Of a stretch of 64,000 nt of DNA, positions 35,307-43,688 are shown piece by piece (the stretch's first letter is position 1; every line of letters begins with the position of its first letter). Origin of the DNA: Paracoccus marcusii (lineage in GTDB: Bacteria; Pseudomonadota; Alphaproteobacteria; Rhodobacterales; Rhodobacteraceae). The position numbers were made by a program, and so were the translations under genes. The notes under the pieces are model-generated. The model was given only the letters and a program-made list of their open reading frames with translations. It made no database searches and was not told where the DNA came from. The DNA lies in assembly GCF_028621715.1 (NCBI RefSeq), contig NZ_CP117466.1, positions 1,934,501 through 1,998,500 on the forward strand, in the 5' to 3' direction.

Positions 35307-35645
35307 ATGGCTAAACTTAGTGATCTGCTGGCTCAACAGGAAAAACTTAAGCAGCAAATTGTAGACGCTTCGCAAGAAGAAGTAGCAGAAATTAAAGAGC
35401 GTCTTGAGGCTATCAGTAGCGCAACTGGTCAAAGCGTTTCCGAATTGCTCGGTCTATCTACTGTGCCAGCAGCAAAGAAGAACAAGCCTACAGCGGATAA
35501 AGATAGTCAGATGTTGACGGAATGGCGAACCACTAAGCTTGGTAAGGGTTATGTTGACCCTCAAGGTAAGACATACATTGTCAAAGATAAGGGTAGGCTT
35601 CCTGCTTGGCTTGTTGAGGCAGTCAAGAGCGGCAAGTTGAAGTAG
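35307..35645 (+). CDS. H-NS-like nucleoid protein
   Basis: This 112-residue protein has a charged coiled-coil N-terminus (LSDLLAQQEKLKQQIVDASQEEVAEIKERLEAI). The C-terminal half has YVDPQGKTYIVKDKGRLPAWLVEAVKSG, resembling the H-NS DNA-binding end with its W(S/T)G-x-G-R-x-P-x-W-L core. H-NS proteins on mobile elements silence A+T-rich DNA and cut the fitness cost of carriage. It lies just downstream of the integrase 3' half. ATG 35307 was chosen at the start of the coiled coil; an in-frame ATG lies at 35295. Confidence 0.72.
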   Translation: MAKLSDLLAQQEKLKQQIVDASQEEVAEIKERLEAISSATGQSVSELLGLSTVPAAKKNKPTADKDSQMLTEWRTTKLGKGYVDPQGKTYIVKDKGRLPAWLVEAVKSGKLK

Positions 35646-35667
35646 TCATAGAGGCCGTAGAAGGCAC

Positions 35668-35731
35668 CGTAGAGCGGCGAAAGAACCCTTATGTAGATCA
35701 TCCTACCTGAGAGTGCCAATGCCGCTCTACG
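35668..35731. repeat. 11-bp inverted repeat with 42-base spacer
   Basis: CGTAGAGCGGC (35668-35678) and its exact reverse complement GCCGCTCTACG (35721-35731) flank a spacer in a gene-free stretch after the H-NS-like gene. It could form a transcript-ending hairpin or mark a structured RNA or recombination site. No T-run follows. Confidence 0.5.
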
Positions 35732-35781
35732 CTACGCTCAATAAACACCGAACTTTATTTGATGTAGTGAATGCTGCGCTC

Positions 35782-35898
35782 TTGACAGGGCAGTAACCGT
35801 GCCTATCTGCACTACTATAGTAGTTGAAACTACAGGCATGACAAATCATCAATCAGTCATGGAATAAGATAGTACTATAGTAAGTAACTATAGTTACT
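35782..35898. promoter_or_regulatory. Promoter-like element with three ACTATAGT palindromes
   Basis: TTGACA (35782-35787) and TATCTG (35804-35809) are 16 bases apart. Directly after them lies CTACTATAGTAG (35812-35823), a perfect 12-bp palindrome. Two further copies of the core follow: TACTATAGTA (35873-35882) and the perfect 16-bp AGTAACTATAGTTACT (35883-35898). The shared ACTATAGT core suggests cooperative binding of one dimeric repressor. No repressor gene is recognised nearby, and no good gene follows on the plus strand for over 1.8 kb. Confidence 0.5.
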
Positions 35899-35977
35899 CG
35901 TTGAAGGTGTAGGAATTATTCATTGCTGATACGGCTACTGCTAGTGCTGAGGCGATGTAGATAAAGCTAAAGATCAT
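35894..35977 (-). CDS. 27-residue membrane microprotein
   Basis: The frame encodes MIFSFIYIASALAVAVSA followed by a short polar tail: a single hydrophobic helix typical of small phage or toxin-type membrane peptides. A strong ribosome site (AAAGGA, about seven bases before ATG 35977) resembles those before the neighbouring minus-strand island genes. It is too short for family assignment. Its stop codon lies inside the 16-bp palindrome. Confidence 0.5.
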   Translation of the reverse strand: MIFSFIYIASALAVAVSAMNNSYTFNE

Positions 35978-36003
35978 AATATGTTCCTTTAAGATAGAAA
36001 AAG

Positions 36004-36031
36004 TCCCTAAGGCTATTTAATGCCCTAGGGA
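36004..36031. terminator. Bidirectional terminator-like hairpin
   Basis: TCCCTAAGGC and GCCCTAGGGA pair with one mismatch around an eight-base A+T loop. T- or A-rich tracts lie on both sides (CTTTTTC when read on the minus strand). It lies 26 bases after the stop of the 36057-36818 gene. Confidence 0.65.
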
Positions 36032-36056
36032 TATATTTATTTGATGATTGTAGAAT

Positions 36057-36818
36057 CTATTCTTTACTGCCCCAAGTAACACCTTTTCGTCCAAATTGGT
36101 CTTTGAATGATGCGGAATAGTTGAAGAGCTGTCCTGTGACCTTTGCTGTAGCAGTCCTGAGGGACACACAAGCCCGATTGGCATCTACACAGAGAATGGT
36201 ATCTTTTCCATAAGGTGCTAGGTTCATCCAGTTGTCAGCTACAGCCCTGTCCCTAATCTGTGTGAATAGACTTGTTTCGGGTAGTTCATCACCTTCTACA
36301 TTAAGCCACCGTAGCGCGGGACCCGCACCTGTCACACACCAGCTTGTCTGTAGATGGGGCTTAATGACAGTGATTGACGAGATAGGATAGTAATTTAGCG
36401 TCTTTAGCTGATCTAGGGGAATGTTATGGTAGCTGTCGTCCAGGATCGCTGAACCGTACTTGGTGAGTACCCTAAACTTGCTCTCCACACCTATTGTAGT
36501 GACGCTGTACTGCCCTAATTGATCGTCCCTGACCCGGTAGCCATTTCGACCTTTAGTCCGCTGTAGCAGCTTCCCTGTGAGCGTATCCCTACATACTGCA
36601 ACAAGTTCCTTGTCCTGATCGGGGATAGTCTCCATAGCAATCTGAAACTCATTACTACCATAGGCTAGGAAGCTTACCAGAATACGTTCTAGATCATCTT
36701 TTGTAGCCTCTTTGACAACAGATAGTCGATTATCTAGGTAGAATTTCAGTTCTGCTACCTTTTGGGCTGTAGCTTGATCTTGTGATAGGACAGACCAGTT
36801 TGTTTTGAATTTAATCAT
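36057..36818 (-). CDS. Island hypothetical protein
   Basis: This 253-residue soluble protein has no signal peptide or clear motif. It starts MIKFKTNWSVLSQDQATAQKV and ends with GRKGVTWGSKE. It has a good ribosome site (AAGGAAC before ATG 36818). The A+T-rich codons and its place between a tape-measure remnant and a small membrane peptide suggest phage origin, perhaps a structural or virion-associated protein. I do not recognise a family. Confidence 0.6.
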   Translation of the reverse strand: MIKFKTNWSVLSQDQATAQKVAELKFYLDNRLSVVKEATKDDLERILVSFLAYGSNEFQIAMETIPDQDKELVAVCRDTLTGKLLQRTKGRNGYRVRDDQLGQYSVTTIGVESKFRVLTKYGSAILDDSYHNIPLDQLKTLNYYPISSITVIKPHLQTSWCVTGAGPALRWLNVEGDELPETSLFTQIRDRAVADNWMNLAPYGKDTILCVDANRACVSLRTATAKVTGQLFNYSASFKDQFGRKGVTWGSKE

Positions 36819-36862
36819 GTTTAAGTTCCTTGATTGTAAAATAGTCTATGTAGGAAGGGGTA

Positions 36863-37618
36863 TTAAAACCCCCGCTTGTTCCTACGAATTGAATCCTGAA
36901 CTGCTTGCTTTGAAGCCTTAGTAATTCTTGGAATCTGTGCGTTGACAATTCTAGCAACAGACTCGTCGCCATTGGCTGCAATGTGGAAATTGCGGTAAAT
37001 ATTCACCTGACTACCGCCACCACCTGAGACAGCTACACCAAGTTGACCTTGAGCATTGCGTTTAAGCGGCATGATAGCTTCTGGTCCTGCTTCACCCATC
37101 ATTCCTGTCTTATTGCCGCCATAGCCAAAGAGGGTAGGGGAACCTACAACGCCACCTTTAGCGAACATTTTGACACCACCAGCACCAAAGGCATTACCTT
37201 TAGCTGACAGCAGACTGAATAGAGCATTACCAGCCATATCAGCAGCACCTTTAGCTACATATTGCTGATAGACTTCTAGGAGAATATTTCTAAGCATACC
37301 TTTGAAAGCATCTTTGATACTTGAAGTACCATCCACGACAGTCATTAGAAGGCTCTCCACGCTATTCTTGCCTAGATTCTAGATTTCTTGCTCTCTTTGA
37401 AGCTTTCGCTCCAGGGCAAGCTCCTCTCTTGCCATAGCTTCAATCTGTGCCTTAGAAACTTGAGCACGGGCGTCTCCAAGCCTACTTTCAATCTAAATGA
37501 CTTTCTCTAGTTCCTGTCTCTGTTCACCATGAATACCTAAAAGGCTGTTCTTGTTTTCTTTGATGAATTCGCTTGTGTAGTTATTGCTTGGCTTGAAATT
37601 GGTTTGCAGTGTTGTCAT
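36863..37618 (-). pseudogene. Phage tail tape-measure remnant with two amber codons
   Basis: The last 165 codons read like the C-terminus of a tape-measure protein: GTSSIKDAFKGMLRNILLEVYQQYVAKG, GNAFGAGGVKMFAKGGVVGSPT, and GMMGEAGPEAIMPLKR with Gly-rich SGGGGSQ. The frame continues upstream to ATG 37618 through a coiled-coil stretch (QIEAMAREELALERKLQREQEI). It is cut by TAG at 37379-37381 and again at 37493-37495. TAG also ends other island genes, so suppression is unlikely. The long N-terminal part of a tape measure is missing. This is decayed prophage material. Confidence 0.72.
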
Positions 37619-37765
37619 GTGGAACTTTTTTTTCAATGAGATACAAGTCAAAAGTCCGTATTGGCCATGCTCTTCAAGTCCTTTATGTTGGACGCTGTTC
37701 GCTTATAGACAACACCTTACAAATGAGCCGGAGCCACTGGCGGGCAACCAAAGGAGTGCCAGTTT

Positions 37766-38140
37766 ATGAGAGATGATCGAGACACACTACTCAAAGGTGT
37801 TGAAGCCTTCACTTACAGCGTAGCATTGCTAGCAGCCTCCCTGACGCTCTTTCTGTTCCTTATGGGGAACGCAGATGTTAGTAGGGCAGGGGTAGCTGCT
37901 GGAGTGCTTTGGTTTATCTTCTCGATCCCTTTACACTTCATGGCCTACGAGAGCGGGGTGCTTTCGTTGGCGTACATTTTCGGCCTGGAGCCAAAGAGAG
38001 ACCGAACTGAGGGCGTCGTCGCTTTTCTAGTTCTGATCCCAGTAACCTTGCTTCTGGTTGCGAACAGTGGCCTGCTATTCGGTGACGCTGAACAGCCATC
38101 GAGCGACAAACCCACCCCAGAGGCGCATCAAGGACGGTGA
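37766..38140 (+). CDS. Small three-helix membrane protein
   Basis: This 124-residue protein has three hydrophobic segments: AFTYSVALLAASLTLFLFLMG, AGVAAGVLWFIFSIPLHFMAY and GVVAFLVLIPVTLLLVANSGLLF. AAGGAG precedes the ATG with suitable spacing. It ends two bases before the TTG start of the next membrane protein, so the two form a unit. No family is recognised. A role as the membrane partner of the downstream protein is inference from coupling. Confidence 0.62.
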   Translation: MRDDRDTLLKGVEAFTYSVALLAASLTLFLFLMGNADVSRAGVAAGVLWFIFSIPLHFMAYESGVLSLAYIFGLEPKRDRTEGVVAFLVLIPVTLLLVANSGLLFGDAEQPSSDKPTPEAHQGR

Positions 38141-38141
38141 C

Positions 38142-38831
38142 TTGAGTAACACGTTAGTAGTTGGCCTGTTTGCTGGGTGTATGATTGGCTTCATACTATC
38201 AATGCTGGCTGGAGCCTTTGGTGTTGGTACCATTCAGGCAGTCCCACCCTGGTTACAGGGAGTGTTTAGCGGCTTTGCTACGTTCGTCAGCATCTACGCT
38301 GTTTATCTTGTCAGCGAAACTTTGAGGGCAACAGGAGATACGCTCTCAGCAACACAAGACATGGCTAAGCAGCAAGCTGAAACGAACATCGCGCAAACTC
38401 GGGCTTGGTTGCATGTCCACGATTTCGGTTATGAAGCAAACGAAGAGACATTCCATGAAGGTGAATACGAAGTTTATGATAGGATCTGGGTAAGCCTGAG
38501 GAATTTTGGAAATACGCCCGCTCTTAACGTAAGTGTTAATAAGGCGATTAAGTTCTATTCAGGTGGAGCAGATGACGCCGCAAATTCCAAACACGATCCC
38601 TTTCTAAAATTACCTAGCGAACCAGTGCGCTTCTCAGCGGTTCCACCAGAGAAGAATACCAAAACAATTTATTTCGCCTTTCCCTCGTCTGAATGGCCAA
38701 GGCAGTACGAAGAGGCCGTATTTGAGTTGGAGGTAACGTATCTTGTTATGCCATCTAGGGGTGAGATATTCGAAAAATTCAGATTCAAGTTCTGCTTCTA
38801 TGAAGACCAAGCTTGGCTAGAACTTCAGTAG
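38142..38831 (+). CDS. Membrane-anchored hypothetical protein
   Basis: This protein of about 229 residues has two N-terminal TM helices (LVVGLFAGCMIGFILSMLAGAFGVG and GVFSGFATFVSIYAVYLV). A short coiled segment follows (TLSATQDMAKQQAETNIAQTRAWL), then a beta-rich soluble domain (IWVSLRNFGNTPALNVSV). This layout is common among unassigned proteobacterial proteins whose soluble part is Ig- or NEAT-like. TTG 38142 was chosen because AAGGA lies just upstream and it follows the preceding stop directly. Confidence 0.6.
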   Translation: MSNTLVVGLFAGCMIGFILSMLAGAFGVGTIQAVPPWLQGVFSGFATFVSIYAVYLVSETLRATGDTLSATQDMAKQQAETNIAQTRAWLHVHDFGYEANEETFHEGEYEVYDRIWVSLRNFGNTPALNVSVNKAIKFYSGGADDAANSKHDPFLKLPSEPVRFSAVPPEKNTKTIYFAFPSSEWPRQYEEAVFELEVTYLVMPSRGEIFEKFRFKFCFYEDQAWLELQ

Positions 38832-39107
38832 TTGCCTGTGAAAGAAGATTATCAACAGATTCATCTTTGGATGGATCATAATAGCGTTTAACGTCCGCCA
38901 GAACAGAGTTTAAAATCTTCCTGGTGTGATCTACTCTAAATGGGCTCAGCTACTCTTTCTGTAGGCGGGTTACGCATGGACTGTAATGAATGTTACCCTC
39001 GTGGTAGGGCTTTGAGCTACACCCTGCTTTGATACACTGTGGCGTGTACGGGATACGCTAGTCATGAGCACAGCCCTTCCTCCCGTAGTCTATGACGAAA
39101 CCAGTAC

Positions 39108-39536
39108 TTATAGGGTGGCGTCCCGGATAGCTTCTGCGTGTCCCCGACAGCCTGTTTCAAGCCCTCCCTCACTGTCCAAGTAGGTCGGTATAGGGAAAGG
39201 CTCTGATGGCTCTGTAGTCCCTATCCGTTCCCACTCTCTGAACGATTTAGCACGTACTGCACGGTCGTCTTGTTCCTCTGTTGTCAGCTTAGCCCGATGG
39301 CGTAGCGTCTGAGGCTTCCATGAGGGATTCTGACTGTCCTTAGCCTGAGTGGTCATGAGCGTCTCAGGATCGAAACCCATCTTGAGCAAGGCTCTTGCAC
39401 CATCACGTACGGGACTGTTGACTAGGCCGATCAGGTTGTCATTTAGGTAGATAGCAAACTTAGATTTCTTGTCTGACTTATGGCTTGGTAGTGTTTCGTA
39501 AGTTCGTAGTTTGTATGTTAATGTAATTACCTTCAT
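39108..39536 (-). CDS. Island hypothetical protein
   Basis: This 142-residue soluble protein (LTYKLRTYETLPSHKSDKKSKF, KFAIYLNDNLIGLVNSPVRDG, TLRHRAKLTTEEQDDRAV) is not of a known family. AAGGAAA precedes ATG 39536. It lies 22 bases after the helicase gene on the same strand and so is probably co-transcribed with it, or was before the IS insertion. The 276 bases between it and the 38142-38831 gene show no gene. Confidence 0.55.
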   Translation of the reverse strand: MKVITLTYKLRTYETLPSHKSDKKSKFAIYLNDNLIGLVNSPVRDGARALLKMGFDPETLMTTQAKDSQNPSWKPQTLRHRAKLTTEEQDDRAVRAKSFREWERIGTTEPSEPFPIPTYLDSEGGLETGCRGHAEAIRDATL

Positions 39537-40456
39537 TAATTATTTCCTTGAATAGTATTTAGTTTAATAGTTCTTCCAATACTTCTTCTTCCTGACTGTT
39601 AAGCCAATCTTCTAGAAGTTTTTTCATTCTTGTAGATGCTACAAATAGTGAAATAGATTTACCGTTACGAACTGCACTGCGAAACACAAACTGGATCATC
39701 TCACTTAGTGCAAATTGGTCACTGTCAATCGGTAGGTCGTGAGACTGAAAATAGGCACTGACTGAGACGTGTGGGTACCGATCATAGCAATGTAGAACTA
39801 CGTCTTTGTGTGAGTAGTCATTAGTCGCCCTAGACATTGCTGATAGATATACATTCGATACTGGCCGATCTTTGGGGCGACCTACATACTTAGGACCCTT
39901 GTTAGCATTCAGCTTAGGCAGTGCTGCCATGATCCTGTTGTCATCGTTATCTGCATGATTCCTTACCCCTCGAACAATTTTACCGATTAGCTGTAGCTGT
40001 GTTGGGGTGGCAGTCCTTTTATACCAAGTAGAAGAAAGACTAATTCGCTTCACGGGGTCCATAGTTGGAATATGGACAAATTGGATGTTGTCGCGCAATG
40101 ACTTAATTACATCGTCATTCGATTTGTAGAGAGGAATATCTAGATACTTCCAATCAATACCATAAAGTTTAAGAAATCGCTCTAGTACACAGCCTTTGAA
40201 TATGTACGTGATGATGATTGTCTGTTTAGCAGCCTTAAACAACTCAATAGGAATTTGTGTTACTAGGAATGTGTTTGTCTTGGTAGTGTAGAGATTGCCT
40301 TTACTTGCTTCCTTAGCAATGTTCTCGAATGATCCACCGACAAAATATGAAACAGGCTTTTTTAGAATAACCTGATTGTAGGGATGAGTAATTGACGTTG
40401 CCCCCTGCGCCTAATCCAGTTTGAGGTAGACTCTGGCCCAACCAAGAGGACCAGAG

Positions 40457-40723
40457 ATGAAGCGCAGCAGGTTCACCGAAGATCAGATCATCGGCATTCT
40501 GAAGGAGCATGAGGCAGGAGTTTCCGTCGCCGATCTGTGCCGCAAGCACGGCGTCAGCGATGCGACGGTCTACAAGTGGAAGGCCAAGTATGGCGGCATG
40601 GACGTCAGCGAGGCCAAGCGCCTGAAGGGGCTTGAGGACGAGAACGCTCGCCTGAAACGGCTGCTGGCCGATGCGATGCTCGACACTGCGGCGCTGAAAG
40701 ATCTCCTGGGAAAAAAGTGGTAG
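40457..40723 (+). CDS. IS3-family transposase OrfA, copy 2
   Basis: This 88-residue HTH protein is identical to the OrfA of copy 1 and ends LLGKKW just after the A6G run used for frameshifting into OrfB. Confidence 0.95.
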   Translation: MKRSRFTEDQIIGILKEHEAGVSVADLCRKHGVSDATVYKWKAKYGGMDVSEAKRLKGLEDENARLKRLLADAMLDTAALKDLLGKKW

Positions 40724-41646
40724 CGCCCGCCGCGAAGCGGCAAGCGGTCGCACATCTAGTGGCAGGCCACGGGATGAGCGAACGGCGGGCGTGTCGGGTG
40801 ATCGGCTGTTGCCGGATGACCATGCGGTATGAGGCGATCCGGCAGGACGATCCGGTGCTGCGCGAGCGGCTCAAGGAACTGGCGCGGGTCCGTCGCCGCT
40901 TCGGCTATCGGCGGCTGCATGTGTTCCTGCGCCGCGAGGGGCATGAGGTGAACCACAAGCGTCTGTTCCGCATCTACCGTGAGGAACGGCTGCATGTCCG
41001 GCGCCGCGGCGGGCGCAAGCGGGCCATCGGCACACGAGCTCCGATGTCGCGGCCACTGATGCCGAACCAGCGCTGGTCACTGGACTTCGTCTCCGACCAG
41101 CTGACCGATGGCCGCCGCTTCCGCGTGTTGACTGTGGTCGATGACTGCACGCGGGAGTGCCTTGCCCTGATCGCCGACACATCGCTGTCCGGTGCGAGGG
41201 TCGCGCGGGAACTGGCAACGCTGTTCGATGTGCGCGGCAAGCCCGGAACCGTGGTCAGCGACAACGGGACCGAATTTACGTCGAACGCCATCTTGACCTT
41301 CGCTGACGATCGCAAGATCGAATGGCACTACATCGCGCCCGGCAAGCCGACCCAGAACGCCTTCATCGAGAGCTTCAATGGTCGGTTGCGCGACGAGCTT
41401 TTGAACGAGACGCTGTTCCCGTCCCTGAGCCATGCCCGCGCCACGCTCGCAGCCTGGCGCATGGACTACAACATCGAACGCCCGCATTCACGCCTTGGCT
41501 GGCAGACGCCAGCCGAGTTCGCCCAAACCTTCACCCCGCAACGGGGCCTGACGCTGCGCAACCCGCAAAGCTCCGCGCCAGCCCCCGTTGCCCAACCCGT
41601 CCAAAACGGCAAAACTCAAACTCGGAGTCTCGCTCACGCTGGATAA
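40717..41646 (+). CDS. IS3-family transposase OrfB, copy 2
   Basis: This 309-residue DD(35)E transposase is identical to the OrfB of copy 1, with the triad D123, D182 and E218 intact, so the element should still be able to move. The -1 frame relation to OrfA is the same. Confidence 0.95.
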   Translation: MVAPAAKRQAVAHLVAGHGMSERRACRVIGCCRMTMRYEAIRQDDPVLRERLKELARVRRRFGYRRLHVFLRREGHEVNHKRLFRIYREERLHVRRRGGRKRAIGTRAPMSRPLMPNQRWSLDFVSDQLTDGRRFRVLTVVDDCTRECLALIADTSLSGARVARELATLFDVRGKPGTVVSDNGTEFTSNAILTFADDRKIEWHYIAPGKPTQNAFIESFNGRLRDELLNETLFPSLSHARATLAAWRMDYNIERPHSRLGWQTPAEFAQTFTPQRGLTLRNPQSSAPAPVAQPVQNGKTQTRSLAHAG

Positions 41647-42087
41647 AAGTCGGGGGCAACGTCACAATCTCTGCACTGTCCTGTTCTACCATCATGGTAA
41701 CGTCACGAGACTTGCAGGCAAATTCCTCAACTACATTGATTTCTTCATCTAGGATCAGTTTGTAACTCTGAGATTGAATAACCTGCCAATGCCGCTGATC
41801 CATAAGGGCAAACAGTGAGTGAGTAGTGGCAATGTTCTCACCGTCTAGGAGTAGTTTCAGAGCGTCTGCTGTCTTGGTATCGCTATCGCTCTTAGGGGCT
41901 TTGAATTGCAGTTCTGGCAGTTCTGACTGAATACGTTCTTCTACTTCACTGAGAAGCGGTGACACGTAGATGTACTTACTGTCTTGGTTCTTGCGCATCA
42001 TGTTGAAGATAGCTGTAGACTTGCCTGTGCCTGGAAGGGCATCGAGTACTAAAATTGTTTTCATGGGATTAGCCTAAAAAATAAAAT

Positions 42088-42127
42088 AGCCGCCACTCCA
42101 ACGTCCGGGGGAACGTGAGTGACGGCT
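42088..42127 (-). terminator. Terminator-like hairpin upstream of the helicase
   Basis: AGCCG-C-CACTC-CA-ACGT pairs with ACGT-GA-GTG-A-CGGCT across a short G-rich loop. Read on the minus strand the hairpin is followed by ATTTTATTTTTT. It therefore looks like an intrinsic terminator or attenuator just before the helicase start at 42064. Confidence 0.55.
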
Positions 42128-43563
42128 TAAACCTTGAGGAATGACCAAGGTATTTCTTATATCGCGACAATGCCCCCCGGCATCTAAAGTCGTGAATGTG
42201 AATGGGGATGATTGGTTAAAAGAAGAAATGGCCGATAGCTAACGATTTCAGACATCGGGCTATCGGCTAAAGTCTATGATTTAACAACCAAGGATTACTG
42301 TCTTTTTAGCAGCACTGGCAGACGCTGCATTAACACATAGACAGCAGAACGTGCTATTTTGTCTCCGATTATAATATAATACTTTTTTCTGAAATTTCAA
42401 GGGGTATAGGCAATATGACGTTACGTCACCTTGAATATAATCGGTGATTTATTTGGTAATATCCAGATTACCCAAACCGCACCCGCACTAAGTAGTAGAA
42501 CGGTTGGTCTATGCTTTCTTTGAATTACTAATATAAGCACTCTGCCCGATTTTTGCAGCGTAAACCATGTCACTTGCGAAAATAAACATGAGGAGTGGCG
42601 TTAGTCCAGGTGCTTATTGAGCCTGATTTATTATTGATTGGTCAGTCAATTATTACAGGGTTGGGCGGAATGTGCCCAAGTGGGGGTCTTAACCATTGGA
42701 TAAAAAAGGGAAATTCAGCCTGACCCTTAGAATAAAACTAGTAAGACAGACATGCCAATAACTACTGTGATAACGAGCACAGCGGACCAGCAATCAAGCC
42801 TTACGTCTTGCTTCCTGTCATCCCTTCGTGATGAATTTCCTTGACTCGTTTAGCTAACTTATCAAGTCCATCTACAAAATAAGAAGTATGGTATAGTGCT
42901 GTAACTGTAGTTATCTTTCTTATCTCTAAATATATAAATGGCTTACAAGCCAAGATGCGATAGCACGGTAATTAAAGCATAAGCTAAAGAGGCTACAGTA
43001 GTTAGATACTATATGGTCATGACTTAGCCTATCGGCTGGCCTGTCGGCCTTATTATTAGTAGAAGATATGATTTAGACTACTACGTATCCATCTTATTAT
43101 GTAGCTATTCTTTGTAGGTTCCCGACAGGAGTCCAAGGGTTTTGGCTACGTAGTAGTCACAGACAGGGCAGCGTAAGCTGTCATGGCTGACCCGCTGGCG
43201 CTCGTTACTGTTCTCTTATCTGTAGCTGTAATACCTTAGTTACATAACAATAGCTTACACACCGCTATAGTAGTGATGTATCCTTAAGATTATTCTGTTA
43301 TTTCAATACTATGTTCTACTTTGGTTCCATTTCAGCATTGTTCGTATTTGGTGGAAAAGTCTTACCCTGCCGCTCTCCTAGTCAAATTAAATCATCATTC
43401 CCATCGCGGGTAGGGTGCTGACTTTACCTCTATTGATCGCCCTTCTTTGCGTTGACATTTGTTCCTTTTCATAATCTCTCCACTTAATGATTCTTTTAGT
43501 CCAAGTTCTCTATTTTTATTGACTCCCAGGAATAAGCTTAAGCCGCAAACTTAGATGATTCTT

Positions 43564-43681
43564 TGTCCGAAATGGGTGTACCGTAGCACTACGTCTCAAT
43601 CGGACAGTTTAAGCGTCCTAATAGGGTTGACTCAGGAATTATCGGACAGTACCTAGAGTACATCTAGACCCTAATCGGACA
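43564..43681. promoter_or_regulatory. res-like site of the serine resolvase
   Basis: TCGGACA occurs directly at 43600-43606, 43642-43648 and 43675-43681, and inverted (TGTCCGA) at 43564-43570. The series ends eight bases before the resolvase start codon. Tn3-type res sites consist of several such inverted or direct subsites next to the resolvase gene, so both recombination and autorepression are plausible. The assignment rests on repeat layout. Confidence 0.55.
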
Positions 43682-43688
43682 CATCATC

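Larger units (their letters stand above)
40393..41664 (+). mobile_element. IS3-family insertion sequence, copy 2
   Basis: This is a 1,272-bp copy of the element at 33750-35021, in opposite orientation. Both encoded proteins are identical to those of copy 1. Its ends are again TGACGTTGCCCCC inverted repeats. Flanks are TAAT (40389-40392) and CAAT (41665-41668), a 4-bp target duplication with one changed base. It interrupts the island helicase. The identity of the two copies points to recent transposition. Confidence 0.92.
39559..42064 (-). pseudogene. Phage-type SF2 helicase, split by an IS element
   Basis: The halves 42064-41665 and 40388-39559 join into a 409-residue protein once the IS and one 4-bp repeat are removed; the junction reads DSAEI/THPYNQVILKK. 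Walker A is LDALPGTGKST at the N-terminus, and Walker B is LILDEEIN. The C-terminal part has QLIGKIVRGVRNH. This matches short DEAD-like helicases of phages and plasmids, probably for DNA replication. The ATPase half is separated from the second RecA-like half, so the gene is inactive. It has A+T-rich codons. Confidence 0.85.
42065..43688. other. Gene-free A+T-rich stretch of the island
   Basis: Over 1.6 kb I see no frame with both a start and a plausible ribosome site longer than about 30 codons. It holds the hairpin at 42088-42127, an inverted repeat GCCGATAGC/GCTATCGGC at 42231-42239/42259-42267, many short ATAG/CTAT-rich tracts around 42880-43270, and resolvase-site-like repeats near the right end. 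It may contain non-coding RNA, origin-like sequence or decayed genes. Confidence 0.5.

Noticed and set aside
36863..37618. TAG recoding as sense in the island
   Set aside because: Intact island genes such as the H-NS-like protein and the 36057-36818 protein end with TAG, so the two ambers in the tape-measure frame are better explained by decay.
35022..40392. An inversion between the IS copies having already happened
   Set aside because: After inversion the gene halves and target repeats would be mismatched. Here both interrupted frames rejoin correctly in the present order.
33746..41668. A composite transposon formed by the two inverted IS copies
   Set aside because: Each copy has its own target-site repeat and splits a different gene whose two halves still face each other across the IS, so these are independent insertions.
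42720..42830. A hydrophobic minus-strand stretch (SAVLVITVVIGMSVLLVLF) resembling a small membrane protein
   Set aside because: An in-frame stop lies upstream and there is no usable start codon or ribosome site before the hydrophobic part.
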